Below are positions 47,136 to 59,608 of a DNA stretch of 64,000 nt, in pieces (within the stretch, counting starts at the first letter, position 1; each line of letters begins with the position of its first letter). The translations under genes and the position numbers were made by a program. The notes below the pieces were generated by a model. It was not told the origin of the DNA, ran no database searches, and saw only the letters and a list, made by a program, of their open reading frames with translations. This DNA is from Cinclus cinclus. Lineage: Eukaryota > Chordata > Aves > Passeriformes > Cinclidae. The DNA lies in contig NC_085072.1 in the NCBI RefSeq assembly GCF_963662255.1, forward strand, positions 500,001 to 564,000. Direction: 5' to 3'.

Positions 47136-49631
47136 TCCGATGGCAGCCAGGTTTGGAGGAGGGGGCAGCTTTGGTCTGGGAGAAATCCTCGTCCTTATGG
47201 AATTTTTGTAGGCAAAAGCCCAGGACGGGCCGCAGGCAAGTTGGCTTTGAAAGGAGGCACTTTCACCCAAGAAGCCAAACTCAAGAGCCCACTTGGCAGA
47301 TGTCATTTTGTAGGGCACGTTTGGGCCTCCGATGGCAGCCAGGTTTGGAGGAGGGGGCAGCTTTGGTCTGGGAGAAATCCTCGTCCTTCTGGAATTTTTG
47401 TCGGCAAAAGCCCTGCATGGGCCGCAGGCAAGTTGACTCCGAAAGGAGGCACTTTTCCCCAGGAAGCCAAACTCCAGAACCCTCAATGCAGGTATCATTT
47501 TGTGGGGCGTGTTTGGGCCTCCGATGGCAGCCAGGTTTGGAGGAGGGGGCAGCTTTGGTCTGGGAGAAATGCTCGTCCTTATGGAATTTTTGTCGGCAAA
47601 AGCCCTGCATGGGCCGCAGGCAAGTTGACTCTGAAAGGAGGCACTTTTCCCCAGGAAGCCAAACTCAAGAGCCCACTTGGCAGATGTCATTTTGTAGGGC
47701 GCGTTTGGGCCTCCGATGGCAGCCAGGTTTGGAGGAGGGGGCAGCTTTGGTCTGGGAGGAATCCTCGTCCTTATGGAATTTTTGTAGCAAAAGCCCGGGA
47801 CGGGACACAGGCAAGTTGGTTTTGAAAGGAGTCACTTTTCCCCAAGAAGCCAAACTCAAGAGCCCACTTGGCAGGTGTCATTTTGTAGGGCACATTTGGG
47901 CCTCCGATGGCAGCCAGGTTTGGAGGAGGGGGCAGCTTTGGTCTGGGAGAAATCCTCGTCCTTCTGGAATTTTTGTACTCAAAAGCCCAGGACGGGCCGC
48001 AGGCTAGTTAGGCAAGTTGGCTTTGAAAGGAGGCACTTTTCCGCAAGAAGCCAAACTCAAGAGCCCACTTGGCAGATGTCATTTTGTAGGGCGCGTTTGG
48101 GCCTCCGATGGCAGCCAGGTTTGGAGGAGGGGGCAGCTTTGGTCTGGGAGAAATCCTCATCCTTATGGAATTTTTGTAGGCAAAAGCCCAGGACGGGCCG
48201 CAGGCAAGTTGGCTTTGAAAGGAGGCACTTCCACCCAAGAAGCCAAACTCAAGAGCCCACTTGGCAGATGTCATTTTGTAGGGCACATTTGGGCCTCCGA
48301 TGGCAGCCAGGTTTGGAGGAGGGGGCAGCTTTGGTCTGGGAGAAATCCTCGTCCTTCTGGAATTTTTGTCGGCAAAAGCCCTGCATGGGCCGCAGGCAAG
48401 TTGACTCCGAAAGGAGGCACTTTTCCCCAGGAAGCCAAACTCCAGAACCCTCAATGCAGGTATCATTTTGTGGGGCGTGTTTGGGCCTCCGATGGCAGCC
48501 AGGTTTGGAGGAGGGGGCAGCTTTGGTCTGGGAGAAATCCTCGTCCTTATGGAATTTTTGTAGGCAAAAGCCCAGGACGGGCCGCAGGCAAGTTAGGCAA
48601 GTTGGCTCCGAAAGGAGGCACTTTTCCCCAAGAAGCCAAACTCAAGAGCCCACTTGGCAGGTGTCATTTTGTGGGGCGCGTTAGGGCCTCTGATGCCAGC
48701 CAGGTTTGGAGGAGGGGGCAGCTTTGGTCTGGGAGAAATCCTCGTCCTTATGGAATTTTTGTAGTCTAAAACCCAGCACGGGCCGCAGGCTAGTTAGGCA
48801 AGTTGGTTTTGAAAGGAGTCAATTTTCCCCAAGAAGCCAAACTCAAGAGCCCACTTGGGAGGTGTCATTTTGTAGGGCGCGTTTGGGCCTCCGATGGCAG
48901 CCTGGTTTGGAGGAGGGGGCAGCTTTGGTCTGGGAGAAATCCTCGTCCTTATGGAATTTTTGTAGGCAAAAGCCCTGCATGGGCCGCAGGCAAGTTGACT
49001 CCGAAAGGAGGCACTTTCCCCCAAGAAGCCAAACTCAAGAGCCCACTTGGCAGATGTCATTTTGTAGGGCGCGTTTGGGCCTCCGATGGCAGCCAGGTTT
49101 GGAGGAGGGGACAGCTTTGGTCTGGGAGAAATCCTCGTCCTTATGGAATTTTTGTAGGCAAAAGCCCAGGACGGGCCGCAGGCAAGTTGGCTTTGAAAGG
49201 AGGCACTTTCACCCAAGAAGCCAAACTCAAGAGCCCACTTGGCAGATGTCATTTTGTAGGGCACGTTTGGGCCTCCGATGGCAGCCAGGTTTGGAGGAGG
49301 GGGCAGCTTTGGTCTGGGAGAAATCCTCGTCCTTCTGGAATTTTTGTCGGCAAAAGCCCTGCATGGGCCGCAGGCAAGTTGACTCCGAAAGGAGGCACTT
49401 TTCCCCAGGAAGCCAAACTCCAGAACCCTCAATGCAGGTATCATTTTGTGGGGCGTGTTTGGGCCTCCGATGGCAGCCAGGTTTGGAGGAGGGGGCAGCT
49501 TTGGTCTGGGAGAAATCCTCGTCCTTATGGAATTTTTGTAGGCAAAAGCCCAGGACGGGCCGCAGGCAAGTTAGGCAAGTTGGCTCCGAAAGGAGGCACT
49601 TTTCCCCAAGAAGCCAAACTCAAGAGCCCAC
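47136..49631. repeat. Displaced duplication, copy 2 (offset 4,286 bp)
   Basis: Partner of the segment at 42850-45345. The match stops near 49631, where this copy reads cttgccag before gcgttagggcctctgatggc, while the first copy reads cttggcag and ctctgatgcc. Neither copy shows a length difference relative to the other over its span, which suggests a young event or recent conversion. Confidence 0.82.
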
Positions 49632-52525
49632 TTGCCAGATGTCATTTTGTGGGGCGCGTTAGGGCCTCTGATGGCAGCCAGGTTTGGAGGAGGGGGCAGC
49701 TTTGGTCTGGGAGAAATCCTCGTCCTTATGGAATTTTTGTAGGCAAAAGCCCTGCATGGGCCGCAGGCAAGTTGACTCCGAAAGGAGGCACTTTTACCCA
49801 GGAAGCCAAACTCAAGAGCCCACTTGGCAGATGTCATTTTGTAGGGCGCGTTTGGGCCTCCGATGGCAGCCAGGTTTGGAGGAGGGGGCAGCTTTGGTCT
49901 GGGAGGAATCCTCGACCTTATGGAATTTTTGTAGGCAAAAGCCCGGGACGGGACGCAGGCAAGTTGGTTTTGAAAGGAGGCACTTTCCCCCAAGAAGCCA
50001 AACTCAAGAGCCCACTTGGCAGATGTCATTTTGTAGGGCGCGTTTGGGCCTCCGATGGCAGCCAGGTTTGGAGGAGGGGGCAGCTTTGGTCTGGGAGAAA
50101 TCCTCGTCCTTATGGAATTTTTGTAGGCAAAAGCCCAGCACGGGCCGCAGGCTAGTTAGGCAAGTTGGCTCCGAAAGGAGGAACTTTTCCCCAAGAAGCC
50201 AAACTCAAGAGCCCACTTGGCAGATGTCATTTTGTAGGGCGCGTTTGGGCCTCCGATGGCAGCCAGGTTTGGAGGAGGGGGCAGCTTTGGTCTGGGAGGA
50301 ATCCTCGTCCTTATGGAATTTTTGTAGCAAAAGTCCGGGACGGGATGCAGGCAAGTTGGCTTTGGAAGGAGTCACTTTTCCCCCAAGAAGCCAAACTGAA
50401 GAGCCCACTTGGCAGATGTCATTTTGTAGGGCGCGTTTGGGCCTCCGATGGCAGCCAGGTTTGGAGGAGGGGGCAGCTTTGGTCTGGGAGAAATCCTTGT
50501 CCTTATGGAATTTTTGTAGGCAAAAGCGCAGGACGGGCCGCAGGCAAGTTAGGCAAGTTGGCTTTGAAAGGAGGCACTTTTCCCCAAGAAGGCAAACTCA
50601 AGAACCCACAATGCAGATGTCATTTTGTAGGGCGCGTTTGGGCCTCCGATGGCAGCCAGGTTTGGAGGAGGGGGCAGCTTTGGTCTGGGAGAAATCCTCG
50701 TCCTTATGGAATTTTTGTAGGCACAAGCCCAGGACAGGCCGCAGGCAAGTTGGCTTTGAAAGGAGGCACTTTCCCCCAAGAAGCCAAACTCAAGAGCCCA
50801 CTTGGCAGGAGTCATTTTGTAGGGCGCGTTTGGGCCTCCGATGGCAGCCAGGTTTGGAGGAGGGGGCAGCTTTGGTCTGGGAGAAATGCTCGTCCTTATG
50901 GAATTTTTGTCGGCAAAAGCCCTGCAGGGGCCGCAGGCAAGTTGATTCTGAAAGGAGGCACTTTTCCCCAGGAAGCCAAACTCAAGAGCCCACTTGGCAG
51001 ATGTCATTTTGTAGGGCGCGTTTGGGCCTCCGATGGCAGCCAGGTTTGGAGGAGGGGGCAGCTTTGGTCTGGGAGGAATCCTCGTCCTTATGGAATTTTT
51101 GTAGCAAAAGCCCGGGACGGGACACAGGCAAGTTGGTTTTGAAAGGAGTCACTTTTCCGCAAGAAGCCAAACTCAAGAGCCCACTTGGCAGATGTCATTT
51201 TGTAGGGCACATTTGGGCCTCCGATGGCAGCCAGGTTTGGAGGAGGGGGCAGCTTTGGTCTGGGAGAAATCCTCGTCCTTCTGGAATTTTTGTACTCAAA
51301 AGCCCAGGACGGGCCGCAGGCAAGTTAGGCAAGTTGGCTCCGAAAGGAGGCACTTTTCCCCAAGAAGCCAAACTCAAGAACCCTCAATGCAGATGTCATT
51401 TTGTGGGGCACGTTTGGGCCTCTGATGGCAGCCAGGTTTGGAGGAGGGGGCAGCTTTGTTCTGGGAGAAATCCTCGTCCTTATGGAATTTTTGTAGTCTA
51501 AAGCCCAGCACGGGCCGCAGGCTAGTTAGGCAAGTTGGCTCCGAAAGGAGGCACTTTTCCCCAAGAAGCCAAACTCAAGAACCCTCAATGCAGATGTCAT
51601 TTTGTGGGGCACGTTTGGGCCTCTGATGGCAGCCAGGTTTGGAGGAGGGGGCAGCTTTGGTCTGGGAGAAATCCTCGTCCTTATGGAATTTTTGTAGGCA
51701 AAAGCCCAGGACGGGCCGCAGGCTAGTTAGGCAAGTTGGCTTTGAAAGGAGGCACTTTTCCGCAAGAAGCCAAACTCAAGAGCCCACTTGGCAGATGTCA
51801 TTTTGTAGGGCGCGTTTGGGCCTCCGATGGCAGCCAGGTTTGGAGGAGGGGGCAGCTTTGGTCTGGGAGAAATCCTCATCCTTATGGAATTTTTGTAGGC
51901 AAAAGCCCAGGACGGGCCGCAGGCAAGTTGGCTTTGAAAGGAGGCACTTCCACCCAAGAAGCCAAACTCAAGAGCCCACTTGGCAGATGTCATTTTGTAG
52001 GGCACATTTGGGCCTCCGATGGCAGCCAGGTTTGGAGGAGGGGGCAGCTTTGTTCTGGGAGAAATCCTCGTCCTTCTGGAATTTTTGTCGGCAAAAGCCC
52101 TGCATGGGCCGCAGGCAAGTTGACTCCGAAAGGAGGCACTTTTCCCCAGGAAGCCAAACTCCAGAACCCTCAATGCAGGTATCATTTTGTGGGGCGTGTT
52201 TGGGCCTCCGATGGCAGCCAGGTTTGGAGGAGGGGGCAGCTTTGGTCTGGGAGAAATCCTCGTCCTTATGGAATTTTTGTAGGCAAAAGCCCAGGACGGG
52301 CCGCAGGCAAGTTAGGCAAGTTGGCTCCGAAAGGAGGCACTTTTCCCCAAGAAGCCAAACTCAAGAGTCCACTTGCCAGATGTCATTTTGTGGGGCGCGT
52401 TAGGGCCTCTGATGGCAGCCAGGTTTGGAGGAGGGGGCAGCTTTCTTCTGGGAGAAATCCTCGTCCTTATGGAATTTTTGTAGTCTAAAACCCAGCACGG
52501 GCTGCAGGCTAGTTAGGCAAGTTGG

Positions 52526-55500
52526 TTTTGAAAGGAGTCAATTTTCCCCAAGAAGCCAAACTCAAGAGCCCACTTGGGAGGTGTCATTTTGTAGGGCGTG
52601 TTTGGGCCTCCGATGGCAGCCTGGTTTGGAGGAGGGGGCAGCTTTGGTCTGGGAGAAATCCTCGTCCTTATGGAATTTTTGTAGGCAAAAGCCCTGCATG
52701 GGCCGCAGGCAAGTTGACTCCGAAAGGAGGCACTTTCCCCCAAGAAGCCAAACTCAAGAGCCCACTTGGCAGATGTCATTTTGTAGGGCGCGTTTGGGCC
52801 TCCGATGGCAGCCAGGTTTGGAGGAGGGGGCAGCTTTGGTCTGGGAGAAATCCTCGTCCTTATGGAATTTTTGTAGGCAAAAGCCCAGGACGGGCCGCAG
52901 GCAAGTTGGCTTTGAAAGGAGGCACTTTCACCCAAGAAGCCAAACTCAAGAGCCCACTTGGCAGATGTCATTTTGTAGGGCACGTTTGGGCCTCCGATGG
53001 CAGCCAGGTTTGGAGGAGGGGGCAGCTTTGGTCTGGGAGAAATCCTCGTCCTTATGGAATTTTTGTAGGCAAAAGCCCTGCATGGGCCGCAGGCAAGTTG
53101 ACTCCGAAAGGAGGCACTTTTACCCAGGAAGCCAAACTCAAGAGCCCACTTGGCAGATGTCATTTTGTAGGGCGCGTTTGGGCCTCCGATGGCAGCCAGG
53201 TTTGGAGGAGGGGGCAGCTTTGGTCTGGGAGGAATCCTCGACCTTATGGAATTTTTGTAGGCAAAAGCCCGGGACGGGACGCAGGCAAGTTGGTTTTGAA
53301 AGGAGGCACTTTCCCCCAAGAAGCCAAACTCAAGAGCCCACTTGGCAGATGTCATTTTGTAGGGCGCGTTTGGGCCTCCGATGGCAGCCAGGTTTGGAGG
53401 AGGGGGCAGCTTTGGTCTGGGAGAAATCCTCGTCCTTATGGAATTTTTGTAGGCAAAAGCCCAGCACGGGCCGCAGGCTAGTTAGGCAAGTTGGCTCCGA
53501 AAGGAGGAACTTTTCCCCAAGAAGCCAAACTCAAGAGCCCACTTGGCAGATGTCATTTTGTGGGGCGCGTTTGGGCCTCCGATGGCAGCCAGGTTTGGAG
53601 GAGGGGGCAGCTTTGGTCTGGGAGGAATCCTCGTCCTTATGGAATTTTTGTAGCAAAAGTCCGGGACGGGATGCAGGCAAGTTGGCTTTGAAAGGAGTCA
53701 CTTTTCCCCCAAGAAGCCAAACTGAAGAGCCCACTTGGCAGATGTCATTTTGTAGGGCGCGTTTGGGCCTCCGATGGCAGCCAGGTTTGGAGGAGGGGGC
53801 AGCTTTGGTCTGGGAGAAATCCTTGTCCTTATGGAATTTTTGTAGGCAAAAGCGCAGGACGGGCCGCAGGCAAGTTAGGCAAGTTGGCTTTGAAAGGAGG
53901 CACTTTTCCCCCAGAAGGCAAACTCAAGAACCCACTTGGCAGATGTCATTTTGTAGGGCGCGTTTGGGCCTCCGATGGCAGCCAGGTTTGGAGGAGGGGG
54001 CAGCTTTGGTCTGGGAGGAATCCTCGTCCTTCTGGAATTTTTGTACTCAAAAGCCCAGGACGGGCCGCAGGCAAGTTAGGCAAGTTGGCTCCGAAAGGAG
54101 GCACTTTTCCCCAAGAAGCCAAACTCAAGAACCCACAATGCAGATGTCATTTTGTAGGGCGCGTTTGGGCCTCCGATGGCAGCCAGGTTTGGAGGAGGGG
54201 GCAGCTTTGTTCTGGGAGAAATCCTCGTCCTTATGGAATTTTTGTAGGCAAAAGCACAGGACGGGACGCAGGCAAGTTGGCTTTGAAAGGAGGCACTTTC
54301 CCCCAAGAAGCCAAACTCAAGAGCCCACTTGGCAGATGTCATTTTGTAGGGCGCGTTTGGGCCTCCGATGGCAGCCAGGTTTGGAGGAGGGGGCAGCTTT
54401 CTTCTGGGAGAAATCCTCGTCCTTATGGAATTTTTCTAGGCAAAAGCCCAGGACCGGCCGCAAGCAAGTTAGGCAAGTTGGCTTTGAAAGGAGGCACTTT
54501 TCCCCAAGAAGCCAAACTCAAGAGCCCACTTGGCAGATGTCATTTTGTAGGGCGCGTTTGGGCCTCCGATGGCAGCCAGGTTTGGAGGAGGGGGCAGCTT
54601 TCTTCTGGGAGAAATCCTCGTCCTTATGGAATTTTTGGAGGCAAAAGCCCAGGACGGGACCCAGGCAAGTTGGCTTTGAACGGAGGCACTTTCCCCCAAG
54701 AAGCCAAACTCAAGAGCCCACTTGGCAGATGTCATTTTGTAGGGCGCGTTTGGGCCTCCGATGGCAGCCAGGTTTGGAGGAGGGGGCAGCTTTGGTCTGG
54801 GAGAAATCCTCGTCCTTATGGAATTTTTGTAGGCAAAAGCCCAGAATGGGCCGCAGGCTAGTTAGACAAGTTGGCTTTGAAAGGAGGCACTTTTCCGCAA
54901 GAAGCCAAACTCAAGAGCCCACTTGGCAGATGTCATTTTGTAGGGCGCGTTTGGGCCTCCGATGGCAGCCAGGTTTGGAGGAGGGGGCAGCTTTGGTCTG
55001 GGAGAAATCCTCGTCCATATGGAATTTTTCTAGCAAAAGCCCGGGACGGGACACAGGCAAGTTGGTTTTGAAAGGAGTCACTTTTCCCCAAGAAGCCAAA
55101 CTCAAGAGCCCACTTGGCAGGTGTCATTTTGTAGGGCACGTTTGGGCCTCCAATGGCAGCCAGGTTTGGAGGAGGGGGCAGCTTTGGTCTGGGAGAAATT
55201 CTTGTCCTTATGGAATTTTTGTAGGCAAAAGCCCAGCACGGGCCGCAGGCTAGTTAGGCAAGTTGGCTCCGAAAGGAGGCACTTTTCCCCAAGAAGCCAA
55301 ACTCAAGAGCCCACTTGGCAGGTGTCATTTTGTAGGGCGTGTTTGGCCCTCCGATGGCAGCCAGGTTTGGAGGAGGGGGCAGCTTTGGTCTGGGAGAAAT
55401 CCTCGTCCTTATGGAATTTTTGTAGGCAAAAGCCCTTCATGGTCCGCCGGCAAGTTGACTCCGAAAGGAGGCACTTTTCCCCAAGAAGCCAAACTCAAGA

Positions 55501-56062
55501 GCCCGCTTGGCAGATGTCATTTTGTAGGGCGCGTTTGGGCCTCCGATGGCAGCCAGGTTTGGAGGAGGGGGCAGCTTTGGTCTGGGAGAAATCCTCGTCC
55601 TTATGGAATTTTTGTAGCAAAAGTCCGGGACGGGACGCAGGCAAGTTGGTTTTGAAAGGAGTCACTTTTCCCCAAGAAGCCAAACTCAAGAGCCCACTTG
55701 GCAGATGTCATTTTGTATGGCGCGTTTGGGCCTCCGATGGCAGCCAGGTTTGGAGGAGGGGGCAGCTTTGGTCTGGGAGAAATCCTCGTCCTTCTGGAAT
55801 ATTTGTACTCAAAAGCCCAGGACCGGCCGCAAGCAAGTTAGGCAAGTTGGCTTTGAAAGGAGGCACTTTTCCCCAAGAAGCCAAACTCAAGAACCCACAA
55901 TGCAGATGTCATTTTGTAGGGCGCGTTTGGGCCTCCGATGGCAGCCAGGTTTGGAGGAGGGGGCAGCTTTCTTCTGGGAGAAATCCTCGTCCTTATGGAA
56001 TTTTTGTAGGCAAAAGCCCTGCATGGGCCGCAGGCAAGTTGACTCCGAAAGGAGGCACTTTT
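52526..56062. repeat. Mixed satellite zone
   Basis: The first 0.5 kb (to about 53,030) continues a match to 48.0-49.3 kb (offset 3,719 bp). From 53.02 to 53.93 kb it instead matches 49.70-50.60 kb at 3,326 bp, shown by the private ctcgacc (49911 and 53237), agcgca (50525 and 53851) and an extra C in the C run (about 50,384 and 53,710). Beyond 53.93 kb the monomers are mixed: cttcttctggg and gacccagg types resembling the unit A prefix, a gaacggagg head near 54,678 shared with 60.76 and 63.10 kb, and a damaged gcatggg tail (cttcatggtcc) near 55,436. Confidence 0.8.
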
Positions 56063-57835
56063 ACCCAGGAAGCCAAACTCAAGAGCCCACTTGGCAGATG
56101 TCATTTTGTAGGGCGCGTTTGGGCCTCCGATGGCAGCCAGGTTTGGAGGAGGGGGCAGCTTTGGTCTGGGAGAAATCCTCGTCCTTATGGAATTTTTGTA
56201 GGCAAAAGCCCAGAATGGGCCGCAGGCTAGTTAGGCAAGTTGGCTTTGAAAGGAGGCAGTTTTCCGCAGGAAGCCAAACTCAAGAGCCCACTTGGCAGAT
56301 GTCATTTTGTAGAGCGCGTTTGGGCCTCCGATGGCAGCCAGGTTTGGAGGAGGGGGCAGCTTTGGTCTGGGAGAAATCCTCGTCCTTATGGAATTTTTGT
56401 AGGCAAAAGCCCAGGACGGGCCGCAGGCAAGTTGGCTTTGAAAGGAGTCACTTTTCCCCAAGAAGCCAAACTCAAGAGCCCACTTGGCAGATGTCATTTT
56501 GTAGGGCGCGTTTGGGCCTCCGATGGCAGCCAGGTTTGGAGGAGGGGGCAGCTTTGGTCTGGGAGGAATCCTCGTCCTTATGGAATTTTTGTAGGCAAAA
56601 GCCCAGGACGGGCCGCAGGCAAGTTAGGCAAGTTGGCTTTGAAAGGAGGCACTTTTCCCCAAGAAGCCAAACTCAAGAACCCACAATGCAGATGTCCTTT
56701 TGTAGGGCACGTTTGGGCCTCCGATGGCAGCCAGGTTTGGAGGAGGGGGCAGCTTTGGTCTGGGAGAAATCCTCGTCCTTCTGGAATTTTTGTACTCAAA
56801 AGCCCAGGACGGGCCGCAGGCAAGTTAGGCATTTTGGCTCCGAAAGGTGGCACTTTTCCCCAGGAAGCCAAACTCAAGAGCCCACTTGGCAGATGTCATT
56901 TTGTAGGGCACGTTTGGGCCTCCGATGGCAGCCAGGTTTGGAGGAGGGGGCAGCTTTGTTCTGGGAGAAATCCTCGTCCTTATGGAATTTTTGTAGGCAC
57001 AAGCCCAGAACGGGCCGCAGGCAAGTTGGCTTTGAAAGGAGGCACTTTCCCCCAAGAAGCCAAACTCAAGAGCCCACTTGGCAGGTGTCATTTTGTAGGG
57101 CACGTTTGGGCCTCCGATGGCAGCCAGGTTTGGAGGAGGGGGCAGCTTTGGTCTGGGAGAAATCCTCGTCCTTATGGAATTTTTGTACTCAAAAGCCCAG
57201 GACGGGCCGCAGGCAAGTTAGGCAAGTTGGCTCCGAAAGGAGGCACTTTTCCCCAGGAAGCCAAACTCAAGAACCCACAATGCAGATGTCATTTTGACGG
57301 GCGCGTTTGGGCCTCCGATGGCAGCCAGGTTTGGAGGAGGGGGCAGCTTTGGTCTGGGAGAAATCCTCGTCCTTATGGAATTTTTGTAGGCAAAAGCCCA
57401 GAACGGGCCGCAGGCAAGTTGGCTTTGAAAGGAGGCACTTCCACCCAAGAAGCCAAACTCAAGAGCCCACTTGGCAGGTGTCATTTTGTAGGGCACGTTT
57501 GGGCCTCCGATGGCAGCCAGGTTTGGAGGAGGGGGCAGCTTTGGTCTGGGAGAAATCCTCGTCCTTATGGAATTTTTGTAGGCAAAAGCCCTGCATGGGC
57601 CGCAGGCAAGTTGACTCCGAAAGGAGGCAGTTTTCCGCAGGAAGCCAAACTCAAGAACCCTCAATGCAGGTGTCATTTTGTGGGGCGCGTTTGGGCCTCC
57701 GATGGCAGCCAGGTTTGGAGGAGGGGGCAGCTTTGGTCTGGGAGAAATCCTCGTCCTTATGGAATTTTTGGAGGCAAAAGCCCAGGACGGGCCGCAGGCA
57801 AGTTAGGCAAGTTGGCTCCGAAAGGAGGCACTTTT
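56063..57835. repeat. 1,773-bp tandem unit, copy 1
   Basis: Nine monomers (five of 201 bp and four of 192 bp) repeated immediately downstream at an offset of exactly 1,773 bp. Shared private features include tgtagagcgcg near 56,310 and 58,083, a head with aaaggtggca near 56,846 and 58,619, and gacggg at 57296 and 59069. This copy uniquely carries cagttttccgcagg near 57,628 where its partner has the ordinary C-rich stretch. Confidence 0.86.
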
Positions 57836-59608
57836 CCCCAAGAAGCCAAACTCAAGAGCCCACTTGGCAGATGTCATTTTGTAGGGCGCGTTTGGGCCTC
57901 CGATGGCAGCCAGGTTTGGAGGAGGGGGCAGCTTTGGTCTGGGAGAAATCCTCGTCCTTATGGAATTTTTGTAGGCAAAAGCCCAGAATGGGCCGCAGGC
58001 TAGTTAGGCAAGTTGGCTTTGAAAGGAGGCAGTTTTCCGCAGGAAGCCAAACTCAAGAGCCCACTTGGCAGATGTCATTTTGTAGAGCGCGTTTGGGCCT
58101 CCGATGGCAGCCAGGTTTGGAGGAGGGGGCAGCTTTGGTCTGGGAGAAATCCTCGTCCTTATGGAATTTTTGTAGGCAAAAGCCCAGGACGGGCCGCAGG
58201 CAAGTTGGCTTTGAAAGGAGTCACTTTTCCCCAAGAAGCCAAACTCAAGAGCCCACTTGGCAGATGTCATTTTGTAGGGCGCGTTTGGGCCTCCGATGGC
58301 AGCCAGGTTTGGAGGAGGGGGCAGCTTTGGTCTGGGAGGAATCCTCGTCCTTATGGAATTTTTGTAGGCAAAAGCCCAGGACGGGCCGCAGGCAAGTTAG
58401 GCAAGTTGGCTTTGAAAGGAGGCACTTTTCCCCAAGAAGCCAAACTCAAGAACCCACAATGCAGATGTCCTTTTGTAGGGCACGTTTGGGCCTCCGATGG
58501 CAGCCAGGTTTGGAGGAGGGGGCAGCTTTGGTCTGGGAGAAATCCTCGTCCTTCTGGAATTTTTGTACTCAAAAGCCCAGGACGGGCCGCAGGCAAGTTA
58601 GGCATTTTGGCTCCGAAAGGTGGCACTTTTCCCCAGGAAGCCAAACTCAAGAGCCCACTTGGCAGATGTCATTTTGTAGGGCACGTTTGGGCCTCCGATG
58701 GCAGCCAGGTTTGGAGGAGGGGGCAGCTTTGTTCTGGGAGAAATCCTCGTCCTTATGGAATTTTTGTAGGCACAAGCCCAGGACGGGCCGCAGGCAAGTT
58801 GGCTTTGAAAGGAGGCACTTTCCCCCAAGAAGCCAAACTCAAGAGCCCACTTGGCAGGTGTCATTTTGTAGGGCACGTTTGGGCCTCCGATGGCAGCCAG
58901 GTTTGGAGGAGGGGGCAGCTTTGGTCTGGGAGAAATCCTCGTCCTTATGGAATTTTTGTACTCAAAAGCCCAGGACGGGCCGCAGGCAAGTTAGGCAAGT
59001 TGGCTCCGAAAGGAGGCACTTTTCCCCAGGAAGCCAAACTCAAGAACCCACAATGCAGATGTCATTTTGACGGGCGCGTTTGGGCCTCCGATGGCAGCCA
59101 GGTTTGGAGGAGGGGGCAGCTTTGGTCTGGGAGAAATCCTCGTCCTTATGGAATTTTTGTAGGCAAAAGCCCAGAACGGGCCGCAGGCAAGTTGGCTTTG
59201 AAAGGAGGCACTTCCACCCAAGAAGCCAAACTCAAGAGCCCACTTGGCAGGTGTCATTTTGTAGGGCACGTTTGGGCCTCCGATGGCAGCCAGGTTTGGA
59301 GGAGGGGGCAGCTTTGGTCTGGGAGAAATCCTCGTCCTTATGGAATTTTTGTAGGCAAAAGCCCTGCATGGGCCGCAGGCAAGTTGACTCCGAAAGGAGG
59401 CACTTTTCCCCAGGAAGCCAAACTCAAGAACCCTCAATGCAGGTGTCATTTTGTGGGGCGCGTTTGGGCCTCCGATGGCAGCCAGGTTTGGAGGAGGGGG
59501 CAGCTTTGGTCTGGGAGAAATCCTCGTCCTTATGGAATTTTTGGAGGCAAAAGCCCAGGACGGGCCGCAGGCAAGTTAGGCAAGTTGGCTCCGAAAGGAG
59601 GCACTTTT
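57836..59608. repeat. 1,773-bp tandem unit, copy 2
   Basis: Second copy of the nine-monomer unit. The match to copy 1 runs past 59.6 kb into the next monomer and then fails near 59,745, where the tail changes to gtagtctaaa. The two copies differ at only a few sites, for example cagaacggg (57,005) versus caggacggg (58,778), which makes this one of the youngest-looking amplifications in the window. Confidence 0.86.

Larger units (their letters stand above)
40031..52525. repeat. Five-monomer higher-order block (968/978-bp period)
   Basis: This block has its own markers. The variant ggtatcattttgtggggcgtg begins at 40491, 41469, 42821, 43205, 44173, 45151, 46129, 47491, 48459, 49437 and 52178. 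The spacings are 978, 1352, 384, 968, 978, 978, 1362, 968, 978 and 2741 bp, that is five, seven, two, five, five, five, seven, five, five and fourteen monomers. A second marker, gcgttagggcctctgatg, lies near 40713, 44395, 45373, 46735, 48681, 49659 and 52400. A 0.8-kb series starting near 40,040 recurs at 43,722, 48,008 and 51,727. From about 49.7 to 51.7 kb the five-mer order breaks down and older subtypes return. No genes are present. Confidence 0.86.
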
